Below, piece by piece: positions 11,489 through 25,400 of a stretch of 64,000 nt of DNA. Location of the stretch: assembly GCA_950295325.1 (NCBI GenBank), contig OX485809.1, positions 36,089,081-36,153,080 on the forward strand, written 5' to 3'. Position 1 is the first letter of the stretch. Every line of letters begins with the position of its first letter. The notes beneath the pieces are model-generated. The model had not been told where the DNA came from and searched no databases. It was given only the letters and a program-made list of their open reading frames with translations. The translations under genes and the position numbers were made by a program. The stretch is from Polytrichum commune (taxonomy: Eukaryota; Streptophyta; Polytrichopsida; Polytrichales; Polytrichaceae).

Positions 11489-11675
11489 TTTAGTGTGACT
11501 TACTATTTGGATTTACACGGTGCTATATCTTTCTACTATTGAAATTTTTTTGACCAAGTAAGGTTGTCAATGTTCTACAATGTCCAAACTACCAATTTAA
11601 CATTTGTTGGTAAAATATGAGATGTACAGTAAATAGATATAGCATTGCGTAATTCCAAATAGTAAGTCACACTAA
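11489..11675. mobile_element. MITE, family X, copy 1
   Basis: A hairpin of about 187 bp. The ends are inverted copies beginning TTAGTGTGACTTACTATTTG, followed by a TTACGCAATGCTATATCT-like block. It is related to the element at 14687-14877. It carries no gene. Confidence 0.7.
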
Positions 11676-12087
11676 GTATCATAGCGGCCGGTTCTCGCTG
11701 CTTGTTGCTTGGATTTGCGGTCATCAAAGTTTGTGGAGCCAGACTGAGCCCAACCAAGCCATTTTGCAGCACACTATCACTTAGGTATATATCTTAGAAC
11801 AAAATTCAAACAGAGTCAGTCAGGTGAATGTGATATTTATGGTTCGGGTCAAGAATGTTCAGTCTATTTAAGGATCGTATTCAACTTTGCATAGAGTATT
11901 GAGGCTCCCGGGATCGTCACACCCATTTTTTACACACGAGTCCTTGGAATCATAAAGCAAATGCGGATCCACAGGAATCCGCCCTCTGATGCTCATAGAA
12001 CCATACGTGAGTGTACACAAAAGGGATTTTTATAGGGACTTTGATGTATAAAATTTACTTGGTCTATGGATATTATGAGGTGTAGAT

Positions 12088-12127
12088 ATATATATATATA
12101 TAGATAGATAGATAGATAGATAGATAT
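12088..12127 (+). repeat. microsatellite (TA)n-(GATA)n
   Basis: A run of ATATAT followed by six or more GATA units. Confidence 0.9.
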
Positions 12128-14686
12128 GGGAAGGCTCAATATGCTCATGCTAATATACATAATGGTATGGTAGGGCTTAACCACCTTCACTACAAATCTT
12201 TGTAAGTGGACCAAAAAATAGACATGAAAATTTGAAGATAACAAGACATGAATTCACCAAATGATTGTCCATGACGTGCATACAAGGAGGGGGCCATTAG
12301 ATTTAGGGTTGGAGGGGTTAAAAAATCTCATATGATGTAAGGACTAACCTCCTTGTGACTACATCAAATAATTGGGCATTCCTTCAAAGCTTGCTCCACT
12401 GCCAACCCTTGCCTTGGGTCCTCCCAAAGCTTGTTATTCAAGGGGTCCTCACCGAGCTGAACCTTGGAAGACTTTGAAGATTTTTATTTATTTGAAGATG
12501 CATTTTGGTGTATGTAAGTGCATCCTTTGTGAGGGTTTGTTTCTAAGTGTTCTAAGGGCTTGTATGCATGTTTCTAGGTTGTTTGAGGTGTCCGAACCCT
12601 AGTGAGAGTTGATTTGTGGACTTTCAAAATTTGTAAGCATGAAATTAAAAATAAATTCAGGACCGCTTTATTTTCAATAATTTTTTTCACAAACCTAAAA
12701 CTGAAATTAAACATATAAATATGAATTTCATCATTGCACATTAAATAGGAAAAAATTGGATTTCCTCAATGAATAATATAAGCAATATTGTCGATGCGAC
12801 AACCTTACCTTAGACCCCCTAGAAACAAATTTTGACATTAAAGTTTAACAAACATGGGGTCAACACACATTGAACATTTGGGGCATGTCCCAAGCTTTCA
12901 TTTTTATTCCTTCTCAAGGTTCCTTTTAGATATGTTTACTAATAATTGTATAAAAACCCTATAACCACTATGAAACTCAAGTGGCTTGCCCTAGGATCCC
13001 TACATTCAAATAAAAATCTATAATTTAGTTTCTAATATCCAATTTGCCTGTAGACATAAGTTGTTTTTCATTGAATTTGTGTTTTTTGATCCTTACATGT
13101 TATGGCTTTTGAAGTATTAAGCTTTAAAGAAAATTATGTACATTAACATTTCACTATAATTCATTAGGAGTCATCAAATCCCATGCGTTATAAAATGGGA
13201 ATTACCACTTCCACCCGGGATGGAACTCTGAATCCTATTGTGGGCCCATCCTATGTGCGTTCTACATGGCACTAACAACTGACGGTCAATGACAACTAGT
13301 TGTGCAAGCATTACTGGCGAAGGCTTGATTGTGAGATGTGCCAATGTAGGCATCAATAGTGCCACTTTGTTGGTCATTCACGAGGCGAGCATATTGCCAC
13401 AATTCGTCCAAGGTGTTGGATTGGGTGAATTCTTTTCTAGTCATACACGATAATCCATGTCATGTTTATTCACTATGAGATCAAATTTCTTATTAGGGAT
13501 AGATCAAAAAATAATTGTAGTGGAAAACAAAGGTATACATATATATTTGCATAATAGGCTCACATGCACATGTGTGTATTATGAAAAATTAAAATCATTT
13601 TTCTTTTTTAACAACTCAAAATATATTTCATTATAATAAATTCTTGTGATTTTGCAAATTTTATTGGTCTATCCAACTTTTATGGTACATGCTGCATGTG
13701 TAGAATTATAGCTAATTTGAAAATTGCAATAGGTAGCCTACTTATATTTATGCACTTAGTGAGTACAATAACCCCCACCTTATGTACATTATAGACAACA
13801 ATTGCTCAAAACACCCCTTTTATACTCCCACATGGTTTGATATGTCCAAGAATGTGAAAATGGATGTGATGTTGCCTTTGGAGTACTACAACTAGGACAT
13901 TAGAAATTTTCCAAAGTTTTTGGTCAACTGTTGTAGTCAATTTCTATTAATAGTCAACTTGGAGGGAGGGGGTTTCACTTAACCATCAAATCCTTTAGCC
14001 AACTAATCTTAACATCCTTGTTTTTTTTGTGTGAAGTCGATTGCTAAGTAACAATTGATCTCAAAAATAATGAAAATTGATCTTTTTAAAATCTTGTTGG
14101 CTACAAGGTCTAGCAATAGTCAGGTTTTAGTTTTTCTTTTTTGGGGAAGTCGATTGCTAGGTGGCAATTAACTTTGCTAGTTGATCAAGGGATTGACTAT
14201 GCCATTTCATTCTTGGGTGTGACTATCAACCCATTCCCCTAATCGACGTGATGTGTCTCAATCTACTATCACAAGACGTAATGGACTCCCACATGCAATC
14301 CTTGGATACGTCTACCTTGAGTGATCAAACCCCTTATAGGCCCAAGCAAAATCCCTTCAAAATCGTCTCAAGAAGTTCATCCCTTTCAACATCTTATTAA
14401 AAAAAAATGTATGCCTCCGATGTTGCAGTTGGCTCTATCGATGACATCTTTGTGAAATTAAGATTGTTCACACCAATATTTTCATTCACTAACTAAGCGG
14501 ACGGGTTACTTTTCCAAATTCGTATTGTAGATTATCATAGTTCAAAGATAGATAAACAATTAATTCCATGGGCAAAACATTCAATGAACCATTGCACATT
14601 TATAGATGGAGTACATTATGAAGGCATTTTTGTGTATTCATTGGACATATTGTACTCAATATTGGAAGAACTACATTGATTATCCT

Positions 14687-14877
14687 AATTAGTGGGTGTT
14701 ACTATTCGAAGTTACGCAATGCTAAAACTATTTAACGAGAATGTAATATTTCACCAAACAAAGTCTTCTTTGTTCTATGATGTGTAAACAACTTATTAAA
14801 CTTTTGTTAATGAAATTTGAACTCCTGAGAAAGACGTTATTGCATTGTGTAACTTTGAATAGTAACATGCACTAATT
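14687..14877. mobile_element. MITE, family X, copy 2
   Basis: A hairpin of about 191 bp whose ends read AATTAGTG, then a GTTACTATTCRAAGTTACRCAATGC block, inverted at the right end. It is a diverged relative of the element at 11489-11675. Confidence 0.65.
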
Positions 14878-17800
14878 GAGATAATTAGTGTAGGTAATCC
14901 TTTGCACGGAAATAGGGTTTTGATTGAAGCCTTGTGCAACATTGGGGAGAAAACCACTAATGATAGGATCCAACTCGATGATAAAGTAGTAGGGTTATTG
15001 TCAGAAAATAGGGTTCTATTTTTATAAGTTACGTGAACCTTGTAGAGTCCATGAAGACATTTAGAACTTCGTAAATACGCTCACATTGAAATGCATAAGG
15101 TAGATGGGTCTTAAATGGTTACTACTTCCGACTAGGTCCACTTCACCTAGGATATGAAACACATAATTAGTACCATATGGTTCTCAAATCCAAATTGAGG
15201 TCATAGCCACTTTCTTGAAAAAAAAATTGACCTCATATGGAAATCTTGATTATTATCAAAGTGAAGATTCTCGTGCTCGTAATATGGTCGTCATATAGGT
15301 CCTCCACTATTGCCAATTGGAGCCTAGAATGGCTATCATATTTTGAACTCGCAGTTGCATCTCTTTTCAATACATGTCTTTTTGATATCCAGTTTTTGGG
15401 AGCCACACCAAACTACATACCACTCAAATTTAAGTGTCATGATAAGAAAAGTAAATGAAGAAGGATTGTCTACCTTTATGCGCATGGGGTTGTCCATTGT
15501 CGTGATATAAAGTTAAGGTGGCAAGTGACATAGTGTTAACCATCTCTAATCTACTAACATATGTCATGTCCTCATTGGACGTGAATACGCCGATCACATA
15601 CTATAACACGCTACCCTCACAACATGATCGTCGTTATGTCCAACATCATACATGTGTCACCTTGCTACATGTTGTAATGAGACTCCTCACATACAATATC
15701 TACTTCATAATCAACCGATGTATGCTAATGGCTCTCAATATGTCCACCACATTGGCTTCATACTTTAAGCAACCATTGGCACCAACACAATCCAAGATCA
15801 TTGTTGCTTACCACACCTAGAATCATAGACTTGCCATCAAAACTAGAGGGTGGTCTAGTGTTCCTATCTTCATGAGTTTTGTCACTTTTGTTCTTTGTCA
15901 CAATGTAGTTGAAAACAAGGCACAATTTGTATTGGAGTGTGCTCTATAGAACTTCATTAGAGAAGAGTTTCCATCATTATTTAAGAATTTAGTATCAAGG
16001 TGCCTCAAGTCTTTCTTTCAATTGGACAGCAAATTGAGATTAACCTCTATCTCGTGGAGGCTACCAAATTTTGTGACCATAGGGAATTAGCTATTTTGAA
16101 ACCATGTTGATGTACTTTCAATCCAATTAGCATGTTGACTTTAGGGACTTTAAGATCATTTCATTTTCATTAGAATGTAAAAATGATTCATATCTTCCCT
16201 CAAGAGTGTAAGCTTGATGATTCCCTACACTTGGAAATGGTACCATTAATTGGTGAAGCCATGACCTCCACTTATGTTAGAGCCTTCACGCACTTGTTTA
16301 TGTGACCATAGGATGAACCTACCGTGTGTGCACAAATCATATTGAAAATTGGACCTCTCCTTTTTTTAGTTATGGTTATCAGATTTACATGCTTGTTGAT
16401 TTTGTACCTTCATACATAGGTCCTCCCAATTGTGTTCATTATTGAGTGTAGAGTAGTTATTCATATTTGAAGACATAGTCCAATGTCTTTTCAACATGCG
16501 TCTTTATGGTGCTTGCTCTTTGATCCTCACCAAATCAAATACCAATCAAACCTAGGGGTCCAATTAAGAAAACAAGCCAATTAAGACCTATCTGCCTTAA
16601 AGGATCCGGGGTCTCAATATACAACCATAGACACAATTTATATGGGCTTCACCGAGTTCATAAATCATACTATCTATATCTATGTGTTTGACACTTGATT
16701 ATATACATTGTCTTATGTCATGAAGAAAATGTCGAAGTGCACCCAAGCTACATACTTGAAGTTAAAAATCTTCAATAACATCAAAGGGTTTAACATGTTC
16801 AAATAGTGCACTTGAAGGGTAAGTAGATTCTAGATGGGGTCAGTTTGGAGTTTTGACACAATGAGCTAAAAATGAAGTTATGTATCTCAAATACATTGTA
16901 TTTTTTTTAAAAAATTGCTTGGAGAGGCCAAGTTTGGGTCTCTTAGATGCTCAGGGGTTAACTTTGAAGATCACCTAGGTGTAAAAAAACCTCATACCTA
17001 CAGTGAGGTAGACATGCCTAATTAAGTTACTTATCTTAATCAGAAGGAATCATGTATTCGAATGGTATTTGGTTAGGTGTGGCTCCAAGGATGGACACCT
17101 AATGGACATTTGTTAAAAAGAGAGATTGGACTACATGCTCATGATATGATAATCATTACAATAGTCAACATAATTTATTTATTTGGGGGGGGGGGGAGAT
17201 CTAATGAACATTTATTATGAGAATCTTCACTTTGATAATGAATAAAACATTCAGATGAGATCCATAAATTATGAGGACAATGGCTATGGAGTTGATTTTA
17301 GATTTAACAACCATCTCGAACTAAGGTTTGAAAAAAAGGCAAACAATGAGAATATGTTCATCAGGCGAGAAGAGTGGCTTGAAATTTGTGCAATGTTTTC
17401 CGTAGACAGAGTAGAGAAAACGACGAGGATTGCAAGTTCTTCGTACTTTATTTGTTTGTAAATAATTTGTTACATTTTCTCCCAAAGAGGAAAGTAAGTC
17501 GAAACCCCTGCTTGTACAATAGAGTCTCCTTCATTTGAGCATCAAACTATCCCACTGTGCATACAAATGCACATAGATCGGTTAATTAACGCAATGGCAC
17601 CCAAAAGCGATCCCTAATGGTGTGAAATGTGACATATTCAGCCAACCACTGCACCCGCCCCATCCCTGCATCCTTTTTGGGCCATCACTTTTACAATTAA
17701 CCATTTTGAATCCACACACGTATCCTTTTACTCCCAGTCTAATGCACCAGCAACAATCATCCACCATTTTGCCGTTTTTCCTACCTTCATCACATGTGTG

Positions 17801-18299
17801 TTCTTCACCGCATGGGCTAGTTGGATAAAAGGAACCATCGAAGGACCCGGCTCCCTTATATACATATTATTGATGAGGGGACATGAGAATGCGGTCTCTT
17901 GAAGAAGGCAACACGAGGGCCAAGAAGAGGATAGAGATGCACCAACTTAAATTATTGATGCCACATGGCGCCCGTGGGTTGGCCGGACAGTTTTGCTTCG
18001 GAGACAATCAAGTGCCAGCTTGTCGCCCATTCCAGCTGGACCAAGGTGGGATATCAACATTCACCCTCCCGGTGGTGCTTATGTGGTCCTTCATTACAAT
18101 GCTTGTCTACATAGCTCCAGCTGCCAACAATCATTGGAGGGATGAAACCACATGTGGATGAGATTTTCAAGTTTCATTCATCCACGTATGAGCACATTCA
18201 TCTCATCTTTGACCTAATTCATCCAACTCCGATGCTTTGTTTGGTAGAGTTTTTGGGTGAATCTAGCCATGGGAAAGAGAATAGTTTGTTCTCTTTTCT

Positions 18300-18482
18300 T
18301 TCTTTTTTTCTTTTTTTTTGACAGAAGGCTGGCAGACGAATGTCAAAGCACACGAGGCGATTGACCACATGACAAGTTTTTCGTCAAGTAAAGAGATTTT
18401 ACAGTTGGGAATTGAACCGCCAACCTTTTCCTTGAGATTTGGGTATCTCTCCATCATCATCTAGTAGTTTAGGGTCGTCTCG
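18300..18482 (-). mobile_element. tRNA-derived SINE, copy 1
   Basis: On the minus strand a tRNA-like head starts near 18480. It has a box-B-like GGTTCAATTCC, preceded by GGTTGGC and by an anticodon-stem-like GATACCCAAATC. A T/C-rich tail lies toward 18300 (plus strand TTTCTTTTTTTC). The same sequence recurs at 63840-63985, where box B is the perfect GGTTCGATTCC. The head is too degenerate to be a working tRNA gene. Confidence 0.6.
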
Positions 18483-19129
18483 GACCATGTCCTCAGTTTT
18501 GAGAATAACATATACCTACATGTTCATAAATGAATAATAATTGGTGGTCACTCAAATAGATAGTTCAATCTGGTTGCAATCGTCAAGAGGGAAAAAGAAA
18601 ATAAAAAAACAAAACAAAACAAAACAATGTATAGTGACATTATTTATGGAAATGTAGTTCCAACATTTTAGGAGGATGTTATGTTTTCATCAAAACACTA
18701 CACTAAATGGTCTTATTAGTGTGGGTCACAACACTTCTTTGGAGCTTCCATTATTAAATTTTAACCCATGTCAAATCTCTGGTGTTAAGAATTGTTGGCC
18801 TTCTTATTCATTATTTATCAAGGACATCGATGTGGTGAATGTTCGTCTATGCTACTTTTGATGCAAGGTGACTATTTTATGTTATGTAAGGTGTTGGTCG
18901 AAAGTCTCAAGGAAGACTAAGTAGAAGACCGGGGGTCTTGGAGCCACATTATTTCCACCCCAACCACACAATACAAGTGGCCCATGCTAAATAGCTCCAA
19001 TTTAGTTATGCTAAGTTTTCCATGCTAATTTTTTCCACCCATACTATAGGAATATTTACTATACATCTAGTCGAAGTTGATTTAGGGTTTCTTGTGGCCC
19101 TAGGTCGTGTGTGTAAAATGGCCCTTCGT

Positions 19130-19470
19130 GAACTAAACATTCTATTTAGTGTCATGTGGTATTTTATGTCATTGTGGTAGCTTTTTTCAATGACACTTCC
19201 TACGAATAAGTTTACAATTACTGTCATCCCAAACTTACATTTTTGAAATGAAATGCTCACAAAGTTTGGTACATTTTGCATCCTAACAATGTCGTAATGA
19301 AATACTGCCATGGATGCTTTAAATTTGGAGCAAAATCCACTTAAAGATTGACAATAATTGCGACATTGCAAATCTATGATGCCCACATTATTTTTTACAA
19401 GGAATCATGAATGATGTTAGGGTTCACATTTAGTGTTGGTGACACTACACGGGCGGTCTACAAATAAAGT
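19130..19470 (+). repeat. dispersed repeat family Y, copy 1
   Basis: This stretch aligns with 30140-30450. Shared blocks are YATGTGGTATTTTATGTCATT, CTTCYTAYGAATAAG, GAAATAYTGYCATGGATG and TTTAGTGTTGGTGACACTA. It does not code. Confidence 0.65.
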
Positions 19471-19531
19471 TTAGCAAGACAAATAGGGACTAATGCCACT
19501 AAATATAGTAGTTAGTTTAAGTATGCATATA

Positions 19532-20377
19532 CAGTCCACCCTCTATAAGTGTTACCTCTATAAGTGTTAACATTTTTTCTACTCCCTACTTGGGGAGACT
19601 GCAATAACGTTAAGTGTTAACTGATTGGCTACTCCCCTCTTTGTAATTTTGCCCTCTATATCTGTTAACTTATTATTATACTATATAATACCATACAATA
19701 TACTGTAACATAGCACATGTAATATACTGTAACATACCCCCCATTTAGAAATTATTAGGGTTTAGGATATTGACTGCAAGTCCCTCCCTCGTCAACTCAG
19801 TTTACCCTAGCAGGTTGAGCTAGTCTACCAGCGTTCGAATTTCTGAGAATGTTGTTTTTGAATTTCAGACTTGTAGGGCAAATCACATACCATTAGAAAG
19901 CTATTGAGGAGACGATTCCAATGGTAGTAGTTTTGTCGAATTCCGACTTCTAACGAGTGAGTTATGGTTGGCCGAAATCTGCCTTCCAAGTCTCCCGCGG
20001 CAGCGGCGGCGAGTTTTGTCTGATTAATTTTGAGGGTGCTGTATTATTTTTTGTGGATAGGGTTTGTGTCCTTGTGGTTTAGAGTCAGTTTGCATTTGTC
20101 TTTCAATTTAATCTAGGACAGTAGAGATGGGGAAGGCTTAAGAGTTCAGACCTCTATAGATGCCTTCTTCCATCCTAGAAGGGTGGAAATGGAGGAGTGA
20201 GACTCCTCAATTGTATTTTGGAACTTCATTTGGTATTATAACAATATTTTACTTGTGTTACATTTATACGTGTTATGTTTTGATTTGTTAAACTCTATAT
20301 TTCTATAAGTGTTAACACTCTATAAGTGTTAACAATATTACCACTCCCAATTGTTAACACTTATAGAGGGTGGACTG
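19532..20377. mobile_element. Tc1/mariner (pogo-like) non-autonomous element
   Basis: The ends are perfect inverted repeats beginning CAGTCCACCCTCTATAAGTG, flanked on both sides by TA (19530-19531 and 20378-20379), the target duplication of this superfamily. CTATAAGTGTTAAC is repeated several times near each end, as in transposase-binding subterminal repeats. The interior of about 750 bp has no transposase frame. Confidence 0.82.
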
Positions 20378-20529
20378 TAGTGGACACTTACATGCAAGTG
20401 AATGACCATGTCAGTAATTATGGGGCACTCTGGAGCTTGGATGGAAGGAATCATCATACACAAACATGCTCTCATCCATCCAACATTAAAAAAACATTGA
20501 CCCCCTATACGTTTGTTCCCGATTGCCCT

Positions 20530-21995
20530 GGGGGTTGGACTCTTCATACCGTGTATAAACTAATGCAAGTGTAAGAAGGGGTAATACTTGAGGCATCAGT
20601 GTACATAGTATACACAAGGGGGGCATATTATATGTCTCTAGTGTGTACATTTAAAAAGAATGTTGAAGTAAAAGTAGATGACAAAAAGGGGCTTAGGGTA
20701 AAGAGAAAAATGACAATAGATGTGTTGGTTTCATTCAATTCATGTTCTCATCCATTTTTTGTCATATGTTAATAATCCTCAATGACAACCTTGTCCATTC
20801 TTGTCAGGGTTTGCATTTGGATTTTAGGTTTCTACAAATTGAAGGCTCGTGGGCTCCCTTGAGTTTCGCTCTTTGGGTTGTGGCTAAGTCATTGTGCTCT
20901 TGTCTTTGTTTGCTTCATGCAATGTTTGAGTTACACGATATGGATGAAAAAATGTCCAACGACTTTCTCACTGCCGGCGCCGGGGGGGGGGGGGGGGTTG
21001 TGGACTCTTCATTGAATACCTAAATGATGTGCATGGGTCGCTATGAAATGAAAACCCTATATACTGGAATTTCATGGAGAAAAACAAATGTATACGTACT
21101 AATGGTGTCCTAGAAAATGGAGTCATGTATTTATACTAATATTTTAATTGAATGTGATAAATGCCTCCACTACATATATAAAATAAAATATACAAATTAA
21201 ATAGGCCTTTATTACTTATAGAATCCACTTGTACTTTTCAATGAGAAAGCCCAACCAACCCAATAGCAGATACCGCAACTGCCACCGTTAAAACAAATAA
21301 AGCAAATAATTGACCCATCTTGAACAATTTTTCATTCACAGCATGTAACTCAACAATTGCACCAAGCAAACAAAGTTTAGAGCACAATAACTTAGCCAAG
21401 ATGTGGAGAGCGACACTCGAGGAAGCATATATTGTCCAAGAGCCTCCAATTTGTGTAAACCTAGAATCCAAATGCAAACCCTGACAACAATGGACATGGT
21501 AGTCATGAGGACTATAACCATATGACAACAATGGATGAAAACATGAATTATTTGAAATAAACACATCTCTTGTCAAATTTTCCTTTGAATCTTAGGGGCC
21601 CCTTATGTACATCTACCTTTACTTCAAAAAAATTAATAGCCTTTTTAAATATACACACTGGAAAAAAACAAATACTTCTCCCTTACACACATTATGTATG
21701 TTAATGCCTCAAATAACACCCCTACTTACACTCATGTTAGTTCGTACATGGTATGAAGAGTCCCCCCCCCTCCCCCTGGCAACATGTTTTCTCATTGGAA
21801 AGTGAAATTCTTATTTTTATTTGAGATTTTTATTTTGTATGTGAAGTGGAGGCATTTATTACATTACATTGAAAAAGCATAGTACAAATACATCTATCCA
21901 TTTTCTAGCATGATGTTAGTACATATTCATTTGTTTTACTATATAAACTTCTCGTATATCAGGGTTCCATTCATAGCCACCCACACATGTCATTT
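20530..21995. repeat. nested inverted duplications (order P, Q, P', Q')
   Basis: Block P (20530-20960) pairs in inverse orientation with P' (about 21330-21775), including a CAGGGTTTGCATTTGGATT-like core. Block Q (21015-21195) pairs in inverse orientation with Q' (about 21815-21995), sharing ATAAATGCCTCCACT. A simple palindrome would read P Q Q' P', so this is a compound structure. Q to Q' may be the termini of one element carrying P'. The open frames inside (for example 21238-21576, minus) are copies of the same block and are not recognised. Confidence 0.65.
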
Positions 21996-22427
21996 GTAGT
22001 AGAGGTGCCTATTCCCAACAAGGACCCCATGGGCAATTTATAGGGTGTTAGAATTTCGATAAGGTTGGGAGTGAATTTCAATTAGGCCAGAACCAATAGT
22101 GCCATAACACATGTCCTAGTATTGAGTATTAAAGTGAGGAGGAACGGGCATTTAAAATGAGCAGTTATGATAGACTCTAGACATTGGTAATACCTTTAGG
22201 CCAACTTATTTTTGGCTCCAAAAATTCACAAATTTTCAATTTAAGGAATAAACTTTACCAAGTTTTTGTAGTCCTCCTAATTTCTATCTTCCTACAAGGG
22301 AAAAAAAACTCACATTGCCTTATACTTCTCCAGATTTGGTGCAAATTCTCTTAAGTGTTTGGTTATGGGCGCATGTCCTCTAGGTTTCCAATGAAGAATC
22401 CACCCCTGCGCCGTTTCCTCTCACATG

Positions 22428-22453
22428 ACCTAAACCCTAAAACCCTAAACCCG
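22428..22453 (+). repeat. short interstitial telomere-like motif
   Basis: CCCTAAA-type units (CCTAAACCCTAAAACCCTAA) form about three copies of the Arabidopsis-type plant telomere repeat. Confidence 0.6.
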
Positions 22454-25400
22454 ACCCCTTAGTAGACTAATTTTGGGACTTTCAAGCTAATTCTGGTGTC
22501 AAATCTACTAAAAAGGTAACTCTGACCCGCATTCTATTCTAGGGCTTTTACATCGGATGAATGAAAGGTATGCTTGTATAAGTTATGTTTTTCCGGGCCT
22601 AAATTCATATCACTAGGCCCCATATGGGTCGGTCCCAGGGCCTCGGCTTTGGCATCGGAAGTAAATATTGGACTTCAAATTCAACAAATACTATATTTGT
22701 TCATTTGATATTTTTGGGTCATTTTGAGACATTTACATATATAAGAGACATTAAAAGATTCCATAGATAATGGGGGATGAAGAGTGAAATTCAAAGTAAG
22801 ATGGTTTTGGTACGACAACCCGGACCGGAGACAATATTGGAGGAGAGATGAGATATTCATATACGGGGAAATAGATAATACAAGACTTCGTTGACAAAAT
22901 TAAGTAGCGAGCAGGTGCCACTTAACCCTTATTGGACAAATTAACCCAAATTATGCATGCTTATGTACAATGTCTATGCTAATGTTGGCATTTATGGGTT
23001 TGGCCACCACTTTTGTTGCTCGCATCACCTCCACATTCTGGAAATCTTTGTTGCGTAGTTGTAGCCTTGGTCGGGATTAGTGCCCACCATGATACCTTAG
23101 GAGGCTGGCGGGAGCCCGAATTTTTAGGAGGACGAGTTCAAACAAGATGTCAATAGGGAAGAAGATTGCCTTTCACTTCTATGTAGGGTGTATGAAAGTT
23201 CAAATTCGATGTCTATGGTGCCCTTGGAACTGGTGTGTTTTGGATTGGACTCAATCTAGAAGGTGACAGAACAAGGGGGTTTAGTTTGAGGAAGACTAAA
23301 ACCTATGATGGACGAAAGGAATGGAGGAACAAGGGAAGGGAAGTGCAACTTGGCATAGGCTTTAGCATACCTTGAGACATGGGACGATCGGGGCATAGCC
23401 AGTACGTGCAGGCAATGCATCACATAGAAGAACGGGGACTAAGAAGGGAAGTCTCCGCCACAATCACATGCATAAGTGACCCCTTTGAGTGGTGATGGGG
23501 ATAGGGATGGTAAGGGATGGAAAATTTGCTTGGGTGGGGGGGTGTCCACAACATTGGTGTCCAACACTGGGCGTCCACAACACTGGAATATCAATTGTGG
23601 ATGGCACATTGTAGGTTGCTTCATGGAAAAGGCTTTGCAAGTTAGAGTACTTGACACTTGGATTGAGTCCTCAAAGAACTGATGGATAAGAAAGAAACCA
23701 AAACACAAGCAAGAGGGGGAGAAGAAGGGGGGGGGGGGGGATATGTGAACCAATATACAATTTGAGCATAGTTACACACAACCATACAAGTTATCTCGAA
23801 TAAGTTTTATAATATTTTGTGTGGCTGTACAAGGGTGCAAGCACGGTAGAGTGGATAGCTCTTGATCCTTGTACATGTCTACTTAATAGCTTTAGAATTA
23901 TATACTACCTTTGAATTTTGTGAGAAAATATTCGTAAACAATCCATAATCACATTGATATTCAAAGCCACGAATTTATGTTGAAGAAACAATCTAGAAAT
24001 TGTCTACACATGTTAGAAAATGGTGCAAGTAGATGTGCAATTGATGATATTGAAGAAGTGGGTATAAGCACGGTAAAGTGGATAGCTCATGATCCCTACC
24101 TAGCGTCAAGTGAAAGTGATTCAAAACTGTACATTAACTTTGAATTTTGTGAAGAAAATTCTACATATTTTAGAAAACAATGCAAGTGGTGTGCCAGTAG
24201 GTGATATTGACAAGTAACTACCTAAAAATTGTTTAAAATACGATAAAATTACATTAAATTGATGGGTATTTACAATTTTATGTGATGATGCCCTTAAGAA
24301 GATAATTAATTCAAGGAATATGAAAAGAAAATCCAATTTCAAAATATTTAAGGTCATGAAATCTACTTCCAGAATCAAATTCAACCATTTGCTTTTGAGG
24401 ATCACTTTCAATATTAAATCTTGAAGATCTAAAATTGATTTCTATATTTGAGTATTTAACACAAAAATAAAGGTCATCATGAAATAATTCCAATTTAAAC
24501 AACACTTTGCTACTACTTTTAAGCATTTGACAAAAAAAACCATTATGGATTTAGTATATTGGAGCATTTTTTGGGTCCACTTTCCATGCTTTCACGTAAG
24601 TAATTTTCAAAAACAAATTGTTTGAAATATGATAAAATTACATGGAATCAATGATTTTCAAGAAAAATAGTTGATGACGATGTCAAATGTATAAGGAATT
24701 CAAAATATATGAAAAAAAAATCAAGTTCAAAATAGTTAAGGTCATGAAATTTACGTCCAAAACTAGATCTAGCCATTGTTGAGGTCACTTTCAACCCTCA
24801 GCCTTAACTTAACCCATTATTGACCGGTTACATGAACTTCATTCCTATATGAATTAGACCTTAAAACTATCCTAAGGGCCTAGGTGATGTGAAGGTGAAA
24901 ATCGATATGTTAGTATCATAACCTAATTTCCCTCTGATTCTAGGGGTGAGGAGAAGTATCCTCTTCCAAATATACTTTGAACTCCTCCAAACTCAACTAT
25001 CCTCTAATTGGAACACTCAATTTCCCAAACTAATTATTTCTCCTTGATTAATCAAATTAGTTCTTGGAACCTCCTTAATATCTTGGATAAATTGCAAGAT
25101 ATAAGTTGTCCTCTTAGTTAATTGATTTCCGAGACTCTTAAATATGCCCTAGGATTCGGTGTCCAAGATTTTGCAAACTTATGTTCTCCCAAGACTAATG
25201 TCAAGGTTAGGTGTCTTTAGGATAAAACTAGGATTATGCCTTCCAATATTATTTTAAGGTTAAGTGATTCTTCACCCTCTTTGCAAGTTGCATGGAAAGA
25301 TCCTCTTACTTTACTTACCAATAAATTTATCCAAGGATTCATTTAAATTTCCTTCACAAGTTACCAAGTATAATTGTGGGTTTCTACTTTTATTTATTAA

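Larger units (their letters stand above)
10641..19531. other. gene-free AT-rich spacer with small repeats
   Basis: I see no coding region with recognisable content. The longest open frames are under 101 residues and show no family resemblance. The stretch holds the two related MITEs at 11489 and 14687, the microsatellite at 12088, a 12-base poly-G run at 17185-17196 and the SINE at 18300. A short open frame (17883-18161) downstream of a TATATA at about 17857 has no recognisable product. Confidence 0.6.

Noticed and set aside
20742-21023. Short ORF pair at 20742-21023 and 21238-21576 as a gene family
   Set aside because: They are inverted copies of one repeat block with gaps and a poly-G run; no recognisable protein.
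22428-22453. Former chromosome end (telomere relic)
   Set aside because: Only about three imperfect units; AAACCCTAA words are common in plant DNA.
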